Source: CAVVXX01 sp963707975 (GTDB taxonomy: Bacteria > Pseudomonadota > Alphaproteobacteria > Micropepsales > Micropepsaceae). Taken from it: a stretch of 64,000 nucleotides of DNA. A program made the position numbers and the translations under genes. Under the pieces are notes generated by a model. The model searched no databases, was not told the DNA's origin, and worked only from the letters and a program-made list of their open reading frames with translations. The stretch spans positions 1,426,001 to 1,490,000 of the forward strand of contig OY970177.1 of the NCBI GenBank assembly GCA_963707975.1, written 5' to 3'. Shown here piece by piece: positions 16,525 to 24,802 of the stretch (the stretch's first letter is position 1; each line of letters starts with the position of its first letter).

Positions 16525-17999
16525 GCGATGCGCGCGCCTTTCAGATTGCGGCCATTGTGGTCGGCGCGATTACGCTCGCGCGCGCGGCCGTGCTGTTCGC
16601 AAGCCCGCTCGATCTCTACCCCGACGAAGCGCAATATTGGTGGTGGGCGATCCATCCCGCCTTCGGTTATTTCTCCAAGCCGCCCCTCATTGCCTGGCTG
16701 ATCGGCGCAACGACCGCCATCTGCGGCGATGGCGAGGCCTGCATCCGGCTCTCTTCGCCCTTGTTGCACGGTGTAACCGCGCTAGTGCTCTTCGGCGTTG
16801 GCAGGCTCGTCTATGACGCGCGCGCGGGGATGTGGAGTGCACTCGCCTACATCACCGTGCCCGCTGTCTCTTTTTCCTCGGGCCTCATCTCGACCGACGT
16901 GCCATTGCTGTTTTTCTGGACGGTGGCGCTCTATGCCTTCATCCGCGCGATGCGCGAAGCAAGCAACGCAAGCCTCGGCTGGGCAGCCTTGTGCGGCGCG
17001 GCTATCGGCTTGGGGCTCCTGTCGAAATACGCCATGCTTTATTTCGAACTGGGCATGGCGCTTGCGGCGATCATCTCGCTGGAAGCGCGGCGCCTGATTC
17101 TCAGTCCCAGGGGTTTTCTCATCGCGCTCATCGCCCTTGCCCTTATTGCCCCCAATTTCCTGTGGAATAGTGCCCACGGCTTCGCCACCGTCGTCCACAC
17201 CGCCGCCAATGCCGACTGGCAGCGGGCCGGCATCCATCCCTTGGGAGCGCTGGAATTCCTGGTGGGGCAGTTCGGTGTCTTCGGGCCGTTGATGATGGCG
17301 GCCTATCTCTATGCCCTTTGGCGCGTGCTAAGGCGCGAGGACAAGAGCCCGGCCGGCCTGCTGCTCGTCTCCTTCTCATTGCCGGTGCTTGTCATCATCG
17401 TCATCCAGGGGGCAATCGCCGAGGCCAACGCCAATTGGGCGGCGGTGGCCTATGTGGCGGCGACGCCGCTCTCCATGCGCACGCTGATGGAGGTGGCAAA
17501 GGGCTGGGCGCTCAGGGCATCGCTCGCGCTCAACAGCCTTATCATGGTGGCGCTGATGGTATTCGCGGTCTCGCCTTCGTCTGCCGCAGCCGCTGGATTC
17601 GCCAATGCCTATAAGCGCTTGCAGGGCTGGCACGAGCTGGGCGCTAAGGTCGCGCGCGAGGCCGCCGCGGGTGGCTTTCAGGCCATCGTCACCGACAATC
17701 GCAGCCTGATGGCCTCGCTTCTCTATTATGCGAGGCCGCGAACCATCCCCATACTGATGTGGGCCCCCGATACCAGCGTGATGAATCATTTCGAAATGAC
17801 CGCGCCCTTCACCTCTGGCACTGGGGGCAAGGTGCTGCTGGTGACCGATCGCAGCGACACTGCAAACGTGCTTGCCACCTTCAAAGCCTCGCAACTCAAG
17901 GGCGATGTCATCGCCGAACTGGGGGGCGGCAAGCGCCGCATCACGCATCTCTACGAGGCCGAAGGCTATCGTGGTCCATCAAAGCCCAATCATGATTGA
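16521..17999 (+). CDS. GT39/PMT-family integral-membrane glycosyltransferase
   Basis: 492 residues, starting at GTG, which overlaps the stop of the ArnT-like gene, so the two form an operon. Signature: LDLYPDEAQYWWWAIHPAFGYFSKPPLIAWLI, STDVPLLFFW and LSKYAM, with about ten membrane segments and a short soluble C-terminus. It is closely related in layout to the island protein at 6473. It is a likely periplasmic sugar transferase using a polyprenyl-linked donor; the acceptor is unknown. Confidence 0.88.
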   Translation: MSDARAFQIAAIVVGAITLARAAVLFASPLDLYPDEAQYWWWAIHPAFGYFSKPPLIAWLIGATTAICGDGEACIRLSSPLLHGVTALVLFGVGRLVYDARAGMWSALAYITVPAVSFSSGLISTDVPLLFFWTVALYAFIRAMREASNASLGWAALCGAAIGLGLLSKYAMLYFELGMALAAIISLEARRLILSPRGFLIALIALALIAPNFLWNSAHGFATVVHTAANADWQRAGIHPLGALEFLVGQFGVFGPLMMAAYLYALWRVLRREDKSPAGLLLVSFSLPVLVIIVIQGAIAEANANWAAVAYVAATPLSMRTLMEVAKGWALRASLALNSLIMVALMVFAVSPSSAAAAGFANAYKRLQGWHELGAKVAREAAAGGFQAIVTDNRSLMASLLYYARPRTIPILMWAPDTSVMNHFEMTAPFTSGTGGKVLLVTDRSDTANVLATFKASQLKGDVIAELGGGKRRITHLYEAEGYRGPSKPNHD

Positions 18000-18169
18000 T
18001 GCATGCGAAGCGATCATCTTCACGATGACGGCGATGGGTCATTCGTCATCTCCCCCCTTGACGCCTCGTATTATGCTTCTAATGATCGTTTGAAGCTGAC
18101 GGACCGTTTGATGGGTACGTCTTGGGGACGGCCGAGGTCCGGCATTGTGAAGCGTTTCATGAGAGGACA

Positions 18170-19516
18170 ATGAACCTTCATCTGTGGCGAGGGCGCGAGT
18201 TGCACCCTCCCGCGAGGCGCGACCGCCTCAAACCGGCAGCCGTTTCCGGTTCCTCATCTTCTTCCCAGAACGGCGCAATCACGACAGACGAAATGCAAGC
18301 GCGGAAGAAACTCTTCCGCTTCCCCGTCGGCTCCGAGACGCGGGCGTTTTACCGCCGCTTCTATCCGGGCACTTCTACCGCCGAGTGGAACGATTGGCGC
18401 TGGCAGATGCGCGCGCGCATCAGAAGCCTAGCCGAACTCGAACGCATTTTCACGCTGTCGGCCGACGAGCGGGCAGCGGTAAACGCGCATACTGGCTCGC
18501 TTCCAGTGGGGATCACGCCTTATTACGCGAGCATCATGGGTCTCGACGATCCGACGGAACCGCTGCGCCGCACCCACATCCCGACGAGCCACGAATATGT
18601 GCGGCTGCCCGGCGAAGAGGATGATCCCTTAGGCGAAGACCACGACACGGCAGCGCCTGGTCTCGTGCATCGCTATCCCGACCGCGTGCTGTTCCTCACC
18701 ACGGGCACCTGTTCGACTTACTGCCGTTACTGCACGCGCTCGCGCATGGTGGGCAACCCGGGCGGCGAATATCAGTTCTCGGTGCGCCAATGGGACAAGG
18801 CGCTGGCCTATATCGAGGCGCATAGCGAAATCCGCGACGTGCTGCTCTCGGGCGGCGATCCGCTCACCATCGGCGATGACAAGCTCGACTACCTGCTGAC
18901 CCGCCTCCGCGCGATGAAGCATGTCGAGTTCGTCCGTATGGGTACGAAAGTCCCCGTAGTGTTGCCGCAACGCATCACCAAGGACCTGGTAAAGATTCTG
19001 AAGAAGCATCATCCACTCTGGATGAGCCTGCATATCCTTCACCCCGATGAGCTCACGCCCGAGGTCACCGAATCCACTGCGCGCCTGGCCGATGCAGGCA
19101 TTCCGCTGGGGGCGCAGACGGTGCTGCTCAAGGGCGTCAATGACGACGGCCAGGTGATGAAAACGCTGATGCAGGGCCTGCTGAAACGCCGTGTGCGGCC
19201 CTATTACCTCTTCCAGTGCGATCCGATTGCCGGCTCGGGCCATTTCCGCACCAAGGTCGAGAAGGGGCTTGAGATCATCGCGGCCCTTCGCGGCCACACT
19301 ACAGGCTATGCCACGCCTATTTTCGCAGTGGATGCGCCGGGTGGCGGCGGCAAGATCCAGATCGCCCCCGACTTCGTGGTGGGGCGCGAGGGCGACGACC
19401 TCTTGCTCAGAAACTTCGAAGGCAAGGTTTATCGCTACCCTGACCCCAAGGGTAGGCTCGGCGCGGACAAGGTTCGCGACAGAACGAAGCGCACCAAGGC
19501 GATCGCGGCGGAATAA
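18170..19516 (+). CDS. kamA: KamA-family radical SAM aminomutase (lysine 2,3-aminomutase-like)
   Basis: A radical-SAM, PLP-dependent enzyme expected to interconvert L-lysine and L-beta-lysine. In this 448-residue reading the Fe-S motif CSTYCRYC has its cysteines at 181, 185 and 188. The PLP lysine lies in DAPGGGGK (K395). The two aspartates that bind the lysine side-chain amine in clostridial LAM (Asp293 and Asp330) are both matched, by Asp351 in FQCD and Asp388 in AVDAP. This argues for lysine rather than glutamate as substrate. I chose the ATG at 18170 because AGAGG sits 5 bases upstream; a later ATG at 18293 is closer to where homology begins. The next two genes are ATP-grasp ligases 10 and 181 bases downstream. 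It is unlikely to be EpmB, because no epmA or efp lies beside it. Confidence 0.9.
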   Translation: MNLHLWRGRELHPPARRDRLKPAAVSGSSSSSQNGAITTDEMQARKKLFRFPVGSETRAFYRRFYPGTSTAEWNDWRWQMRARIRSLAELERIFTLSADERAAVNAHTGSLPVGITPYYASIMGLDDPTEPLRRTHIPTSHEYVRLPGEEDDPLGEDHDTAAPGLVHRYPDRVLFLTTGTCSTYCRYCTRSRMVGNPGGEYQFSVRQWDKALAYIEAHSEIRDVLLSGGDPLTIGDDKLDYLLTRLRAMKHVEFVRMGTKVPVVLPQRITKDLVKILKKHHPLWMSLHILHPDELTPEVTESTARLADAGIPLGAQTVLLKGVNDDGQVMKTLMQGLLKRRVRPYYLFQCDPIAGSGHFRTKVEKGLEIIAALRGHTTGYATPIFAVDAPGGGGKIQIAPDFVVGREGDDLLLRNFEGKVYRYPDPKGRLGADKVRDRTKRTKAIAAE

Positions 19517-19526
19517 TCGGCTCTCC

Positions 19527-20522
19527 ATGCGCATCGGCGTCACCTTCGACCAGCGCGAATTCTATCTCTCCCAGGGCATGAGCCCGGAAGATGCAGCCGA
19601 ATTCGACCCCGAGACCGCGATCACGGGCGTCTGCGATGCGCTTGCGGGGCTCGGCCATGAACCCGTGCGCATTGGTAATGTGAAAGCGCTGGCCGCGCAG
19701 CTTGCGGCGGGCGAGCGCTGGGACGCCGTGTTCAACATCTGCGAGGGGCTCAAGGGCTACGCGCGCGAGGCGCAGGCGCCCGCGCTCCTGGAAGCTTATG
19801 ACATTCCTTACGTGTTTTCCGATCCGCTGACGCTCGCCGTGGCGCTCGACAAGGCGTGGTCCAAGCGCATCGTGCGCGACCACGGCCTGCCCACGCCCGA
19901 TTTCGCGGTGATCGAAAAGCCCGCCGATGTCGCCAAGGTGAAATTGCCTTTCCCGCTGTTTCTGAAGCCAGTCGCCGAAGGCTCGGGCAAGGGCGTGGGC
20001 TGCAAGTCGCTGGTGAAAAACGCGAAGGAGCTTAAGGCCACCGCGCTCGATCTGCTCGCGCGTTTCCGCGAGCCCGTGCTGGCGGAATGTTTCCTGCCCG
20101 GGCGCGAATTCACCGTCGGTATCATCGGCACCGACGACGACGCCAAAATTCTTGGCGCGAGCGAAATCATTCCAGCCGCCAATTCCGATGGCGTTGGCTA
20201 TGGCTATGTGAACAAGACGGAGTGGCGGGTGAATATCGTCGAGGCCGAGGGCGCCGAAGCCAAAGCCGCGTGCGGCGTGGCGCTGGCGGCCTGGCGCGCG
20301 CTTCGCTGCCGCGACGGCGGGCGCGTTGACATCCGCTGCGACGCGGCAGGCAAGTCCAACTTCATCGAGGTCAACCCGCTGGCCGGCATCACGCCCGAAT
20401 GGTCGGACCTTTGCTTGATCGCCAAACGCAAAAACATTTCTTATCAGGAACTGATCGGCCTGTTCATGGCGTCCTTCTTGAAGCGCCATCCGGAGCTCGT
20501 GCGCGCCCGCGCCGCGGCGTGA
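19527..20522 (+). CDS. ATP-grasp ligase, D-Ala-D-Ala-ligase-like (first of pair)
   Basis: A 331-residue ATP-grasp enzyme. It has an N-terminal Rossmann-like preATP part (MRIGVTFDQREFYLSQG; DAVFNICEG at about 72-80), the ATP-binding LFLKPVAEGSGKGV (about 149-162), EPVLAECFLPGREFTVGIIG and the metal-binding end NFIEVNPLAGITPEWSD. Such enzymes join a carboxylate to an amine through an acyl phosphate. It is 10 bases after kamA on the same strand. It is annotated in many genomes as Ddl but lacks typical Ddl neighbours (murB, ftsQ). The plausible role is peptide-bond formation on the kamA product; the substrate is unproven. The start is the ATG just after the kamA stop. Confidence 0.85.
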   Translation: MRIGVTFDQREFYLSQGMSPEDAAEFDPETAITGVCDALAGLGHEPVRIGNVKALAAQLAAGERWDAVFNICEGLKGYAREAQAPALLEAYDIPYVFSDPLTLAVALDKAWSKRIVRDHGLPTPDFAVIEKPADVAKVKLPFPLFLKPVAEGSGKGVGCKSLVKNAKELKATALDLLARFREPVLAECFLPGREFTVGIIGTDDDAKILGASEIIPAANSDGVGYGYVNKTEWRVNIVEAEGAEAKAACGVALAAWRALRCRDGGRVDIRCDAAGKSNFIEVNPLAGITPEWSDLCLIAKRKNISYQELIGLFMASFLKRHPELVRARAAA

Positions 20523-20549
20523 TCCACATGTGCAGTCAAGCTCAGCTGC

Positions 20550-20686
20550 AAAGTTTCTCCCCCCGCGTTTACGGGGGGAGAGCCGCCCGAAGGGCGGGAG
20601 GGGGGCAGCAACGCCGCCGCCCCCTCCGCTTCGCTCGCAAGTGCTCACTCAGCACCTCCCCCGTAACCACGGGGGAGGAAAAGTTT
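20550..20686. repeat. Palindromic intergenic repeat, family B, copy 1
   Basis: An inverted-repeat element of about 137 bp with ends aagtttctcccccc and gggggaggaaaagttt and a GC-rich centre of nested hairpins. A second copy lies at 53485-53614 just before trpA. It separates the two ATP-grasp genes and ends 12 bases before the second one. The cctccccc...gggggagg ends can fold and could attenuate or process the operon mRNA. Confidence 0.75.
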
Positions 20687-20697
20687 AGCCTGTGCCA

Positions 20698-21657
20698 ATG
20701 CGCGTTCTGATCCTCCACTCTGATGTGCCGCCCGGCGCACCTGCCGACGAGCAGGACACACTCGACCAGGTCGAGATCATTGCAGCAGCGCTTCAATCCA
20801 AAGGCCATGACGTGACGCACGCCGCATTCAAGCCCGACCGCGAGAGCCTGAAAGCACTGATCGCGAAGCTGCGCCCGGATGTGGTGTTCAATCTGGTCGA
20901 AGCGATATGGGGCAGGGGCAGTTATGCCGCCCTTGCCGTCACCATGCTGGCAGAGCTTGGCGTCCGCCACACCGGCGCGAAGGCCGCCGCCATGGCGCTG
21001 GGCGGCGACAAGCTCTTGACCAAGCGCCTGCTCGCCGAGGCTGGCCTCCCCACGCCGCAATGGGCAGCGCCGCCTGACTGGAAAGGTGTCAATGGCGGGC
21101 GCTGGATCGTGAAATCGGTGGATGAAGACAGCTCGCTTGGCATCGACGATGACGCCGTGGCCTCGGGCCGCGCGGCTGTGCTTTCGCGCGCCGAAGATTG
21201 CGCGCGGGCCCATGGCGGGCGCTGGTTCGCGGAAAGCTATGTTGAGGGCCGCGAATTCCATGCCGCGGTCATCGAAGCAAACGGCGCGCCCCATGCATTG
21301 CCCATCGCCGAAATGGCGTTCGAGAACTGGGATAATAGCCGCCCGCGCATCATGGGGGCGGCGGCGAAATGGGATAGTGGCTCGCCGGAATTCAGCCGCA
21401 CGGTGTGGAAATTCGACGGGGCGGAGGCGCCCGCGCTTCACGCGGAACTGGCACGGCTTGCGCTGCGCGCATTCGAGCTGCTGGGCCTTTCCGGTTATGC
21501 GCGCGTGGATTTCCGCGTGGATGAGAAAGGCAATCCGTTCATTCTTGAGATCAATCCCAATCCTAGCCTGGCGCAGAATTGCGGGCTGGCCACGTCGGCG
21601 GCACAAGCGAAAATGTCTTATGCCGATTTGATCGAGAGCATTCTGCGCACTGCCTGA
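20698..21657 (+). CDS. ATP-grasp ligase, D-Ala-D-Ala-ligase-like (second of pair)
   Basis: A 319-residue ATP-grasp protein, related to but distinct from the previous one. Seen: MRVLILHSDVPPGAPADEQDTLDQ at the start, DVVFNLVEAIWG (about 60-71), RWIVKSVDEDSSLGIDD for ATP, WFAESYVEGREFHAAVIE, and PFILEINPNPSLAQNCGLA for metal binding. A GTG two codons upstream (20692) is an alternative start. The pair of dissimilar ligases after a lysine aminomutase suggests two successive amide-bond steps. The product is unknown. The gene ends 6 bases before the convergent ABC transporter. Confidence 0.84.
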   Translation: MRVLILHSDVPPGAPADEQDTLDQVEIIAAALQSKGHDVTHAAFKPDRESLKALIAKLRPDVVFNLVEAIWGRGSYAALAVTMLAELGVRHTGAKAAAMALGGDKLLTKRLLAEAGLPTPQWAAPPDWKGVNGGRWIVKSVDEDSSLGIDDDAVASGRAAVLSRAEDCARAHGGRWFAESYVEGREFHAAVIEANGAPHALPIAEMAFENWDNSRPRIMGAAAKWDSGSPEFSRTVWKFDGAEAPALHAELARLALRAFELLGLSGYARVDFRVDEKGNPFILEINPNPSLAQNCGLATSAAQAKMSYADLIESILRTA

Positions 21658-21663
21658 GCGGAC

Positions 21664-22965
21664 TTACTTCGGATTTTCCAGGCTGAACATTCCCGTTTCG
21701 TCGTCATAAGCGAAGAGCTCGCCGAAACGCGCCCAGCCCACCACCGCGCGCAAGGTTTGCTCGGCCGCTTCGGGGGCCATGTAATCCTCGAGCTCGTCGA
21801 AGAATCGGCTCTTGGGGGCGGTGTGGTTGGCGCGTTCGTCCAGCACGCGCTTGATGTGGGCCGCCAGCGGCACGTACGTCACCAGCTGCCGGGCGAACAG
21901 TTTCTTGCGCTCGTCGAGCTCTGCCAAGGCGAATCGTTTGCCCTGGTCGGTCAGGCGAATATCGCCGCCTTCAACCTCGGCCAAACGGAAAAGCTGCAGG
22001 GTTTCGGCGACGGGAAACAATTCGTCGATCTCCAATTGCAGGTTCGAGGCGAGATCGGGCAAATCTGCCTTGCCTTCATAGGGCGTGGCGGCCACGGCCT
22101 CGATCAGGCCCGCCATCGCGCTGGCCGAAATGCGCGGCAATTGCAGGCCGATCCCCATACCGGGAAAACGCTCAAGCTTTTGCGCCGCGCGCTCGGTATT
22201 GCGCGCGGTCATTTCCACATAGATGCGGTCCACCAGTGCGGCAAAGGCCGGGCTCAGGCGGTCGCGCGGCTGGGGCAAATCGATCTTCATCTCGGTGACG
22301 ATGCGCCCCGGATTGGTCGAAAACAGCAGCACGCGGTCGCACATCAACACCGCTTCCTCGATGTTGTGGGTGACGAGAATTACGCCCTTGATGGGAAGCT
22401 GGCCTTCTTCCCACAGATCGAGAAAATCGGTGCGCAGGTTTTCGGCCGTCAGCACGTCGAGTGCCGAGAACGGCTCGTCCATCAACAGGATGTTGGGATG
22501 GACGACAAGCGCGCGGGCGAAACCAACGCGCTGGCGCATGCCGCCCGAAAGCTCGCGCGGATAAGCGGATTCGTAACCGTCGAGGCCGATGAGATCGATG
22601 GCGCCAAGCGCCCGGGCGCGAATGTCCTTGGGCGGCAGGCCCAGCGCCTCAAGGCCTAACTGCACGTTTTCGAGAACGGTGAGCCAGGGAAACAGCGCGA
22701 AGCCCTGAAACACCATGGCGATGCCGCTGGCCGGACCATCGACCAGATGCCCCATATAGGTGACAGTGCCATCGGTGGGTTGGGAAAGCCCGGAAATGAT
22801 CCTGAGCAGCGTCGATTTGCCGGAGCCGGAACGGCCCAACAGGCCCACGATCTCGCCCTCGCGCAGAGTGAGGTCTATGCCATCGAGCACCAGCAGTTCG
22901 CCGCCTCCGGCCTTGGGGAATGCGCGGCACACTTCGTGGATATCCAACAGCGCTTCGGGGTCCAT
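21664..22965 (-). CDS. ABC transporter ATPase, NitT/TauT type with C-terminal AAA-associated domain
   Basis: The ATPase of an importer. Walker A GRSGSGKST (about 43-51), signature LSGGMRQRVGFARAL (about 138), Walker B NILLMDEPFSALD. From about residue 270 a further C-terminal domain (DLPDLASNLQLEIDELFPVAETL...) of the AAA-associated type follows, making the protein 433 residues rather than the usual 250-270. It lies 9 bases after the permease gene. The domain is found in a subset of nitrate/sulfonate-like transporters and may sense a ligand or redox state; its role is not established. Confidence 0.9.
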   Translation of the reverse strand: MDPEALLDIHEVCRAFPKAGGGELLVLDGIDLTLREGEIVGLLGRSGSGKSTLLRIISGLSQPTDGTVTYMGHLVDGPASGIAMVFQGFALFPWLTVLENVQLGLEALGLPPKDIRARALGAIDLIGLDGYESAYPRELSGGMRQRVGFARALVVHPNILLMDEPFSALDVLTAENLRTDFLDLWEEGQLPIKGVILVTHNIEEAVLMCDRVLLFSTNPGRIVTEMKIDLPQPRDRLSPAFAALVDRIYVEMTARNTERAAQKLERFPGMGIGLQLPRISASAMAGLIEAVAATPYEGKADLPDLASNLQLEIDELFPVAETLQLFRLAEVEGGDIRLTDQGKRFALAELDERKKLFARQLVTYVPLAAHIKRVLDERANHTAPKSRFFDELEDYMAPEAAEQTLRAVVGWARFGELFAYDDETGMFSLENPK

Positions 22966-22974
22966 GGCGTTCTC

Positions 22975-24702
22975 CTATCCCAGCCTGAATTTGCGCTCGG
23001 CATACCAATAGAGCGGCCGCCAGAACAAGCGGTTGACGATGGTGACGAGCAAACTCATCACCGCGATGCCGAGCACGATTTGGGGAAAATTACCCGCAAC
23101 CGTCGCCTCGGCAATATAGGCGCCAAGGCCATGGGCATGAAGCGTGCGATTGCCCCACGAAACCAGCTCGGCCACGATCGCGGCGTTCCATGATCCGCCC
23201 GAGGCCGTGATCGCGCCGGTGACATAAAACGGAAAGACTCCCGGCAGCGCCACCTTGCGCCACCATAGCCAGCCCTTGATCTGCAGATTGGCTGTCGCGT
23301 CGCGTAATTCGTGCGGCAGCGTGGAGGCGCCCGCGATCACGTTGAACAGGATGTACCATTGCGTGCCCAGCACCATCAGCGGCGAAAGCCAGATGTCGGG
23401 ATTGAGTTCGTAGGTGACGATCAGGAACACCGCCACGGGAAACAGAAGATTTGCCGGGAAGGCGGCAAGGAATTGCGCGACGGGCTGCACGACGCGCGCG
23501 AGCCTTGGGTTCAGGCCTACAATGACGCCGATGGGCGTCCAGATCAGGCTTGCGAGCGCGATCAGCACGAACACGCGCAGCATGGTGAAAAGGCCGAGCA
23601 GGCCGGCATGGAGCACATCCGGCAAAGTGATGTGCGTGTGTGAAAAGAAAGCAAAGATGCGCGATGCGGCAAAAGCCGCGAGCGCAATGAGCATGGCGTA
23701 CCAGACATAATCGGCGACGCGTGACGGAATCCTGTCCGGCCCGCCGATAGATATGCTGCGCAATGGCGTAAGCCGGTAGGTCCAGCGCATAGCCCTATTG
23801 AACGGCTCCGTCGCGGCCGCGATCAGGTTCGATCGCCGCAGTACCGTCAGCACCCAGGATTGGGGTTGCACGCCGCTCTGTTCCTGGTCGAAGCGGAAAC
23901 GGTCGGCCCATGCCACCAGCGGCCGGAACAGAAGCTGGTCGTAGATCAGGATCACGATCAGCATCGTGAGAATCGCCCAGAAGATGGCCGTGAGATTTTG
24001 TTCGGCGATGGCGCGCGCGATGTAGGAGCCGATGCCGGGCAAGGTCACCGTGGTGTGGCCGACGCTGATGGCTTCGGCCGCGACTACGAAGAACCAGCCG
24101 CCCGACATCGACATCATCATGTTCCAGACCAGTGAGGGCATGGCGAAAGGCGCCTCGATGCGCCAGAAGCGCGTCCAGGCGTTGAGGCCGAACAGTTTTC
24201 CAGCCTCGGTAAGCTCGGTCGGCACCGTGCGCAGGGATTGATAAAAGCTGAAGGCCATGTTCCAGGCCTGGCTGGTGAAGATGGCGAACACCGCGGCGAG
24301 CTCGGCGCCCAACACGCGCCCCGGCGCTAGGCTGAGGAAAAACACCACGGTGATCGAGATGAACCCCAGGATCGGCACCGATTGCAGGATGTCGAGCAGC
24401 GGGATAAGCAGCGAGCCCGCGCGCGCGCTTTTCGCGGCCCAGGTCGCATAGGTGAAGGTGAACAGCAGCGAGAAGCCGAGCGCAATCAGCATGCGCAACG
24501 CCGTTCGCATCGCATATTCGGGCAGATGCGAAGGGCTCAGCGAAATGGGCTTCGCTTTCAGCGTGGCCAGCGGCTCGACCAGAATATGGCTGACGTCGGC
24601 GAAGGCGATGATGAATCCCAGCACCAGCAGGGCCGCCAGCACATCCCAGCGGCTAGGCAAAAAGCGGCTGGCTCCGATCGAGACGGGCGGAAGAATGCGC
24701 AT
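22975..24702 (-). CDS. ABC transporter permease with two fused transmembrane domains (NitT/TauT type)
   Basis: About 575 residues with two consecutive BPD_transp_1 domains, each carrying an EAA-type cytoplasmic loop (ELTEAGKLFGLNAWTRFWRIEAP in the first; HELRDATANLQIKGWLWWRKVALPG in the second). One polypeptide thus supplies both permease halves. I start at the ATG at 24702 (MRILPP); the frame runs further upstream but overlaps the previous gene and is arginine/proline-rich. It works with the ATPase downstream. No NitT/TauT-type binding protein is adjacent; the upstream gene is ZnuA-like instead. Confidence 0.88.
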   Translation of the reverse strand: MRILPPVSIGASRFLPSRWDVLAALLVLGFIIAFADVSHILVEPLATLKAKPISLSPSHLPEYAMRTALRMLIALGFSLLFTFTYATWAAKSARAGSLLIPLLDILQSVPILGFISITVVFFLSLAPGRVLGAELAAVFAIFTSQAWNMAFSFYQSLRTVPTELTEAGKLFGLNAWTRFWRIEAPFAMPSLVWNMMMSMSGGWFFVVAAEAISVGHTTVTLPGIGSYIARAIAEQNLTAIFWAILTMLIVILIYDQLLFRPLVAWADRFRFDQEQSGVQPQSWVLTVLRRSNLIAAATEPFNRAMRWTYRLTPLRSISIGGPDRIPSRVADYVWYAMLIALAAFAASRIFAFFSHTHITLPDVLHAGLLGLFTMLRVFVLIALASLIWTPIGVIVGLNPRLARVVQPVAQFLAAFPANLLFPVAVFLIVTYELNPDIWLSPLMVLGTQWYILFNVIAGASTLPHELRDATANLQIKGWLWWRKVALPGVFPFYVTGAITASGGSWNAAIVAELVSWGNRTLHAHGLGAYIAEATVAGNFPQIVLGIAVMSLLVTIVNRLFWRPLYWYAERKFRLG

Positions 24703-24802
24703 CGCCGGCTTGCCTCGAGGTGGAAGCTCCCGCGCTAGCGGGATGCGGATTGGTCGGAGTGGAAATCCCCCGTGGGGATATAACCTCCTCCCGCGCGGGG
24801 CG

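Noticed and set aside
19191..19526. Upstream extension of the first ATP-grasp gene into kamA
   Set aside because: The extension is a frame-shifted reading of the KamA C-terminus. The ligase starts at the ATG at 19527, right after the kamA stop.
20407..20648. Minus-strand frame running through repeat B1 and both ATP-grasp genes
   Set aside because: It is a shadow of the real genes and the palindromic repeat; no coding evidence of its own.
20550..20686. A CRISPR array or riboswitch in the repeat between the ATP-grasp genes
   Set aside because: There is one inverted repeat, not direct repeats with unique spacers, and the same element recurs before trpA, which argues for a dispersed repeat and not a ligand-specific riboswitch.
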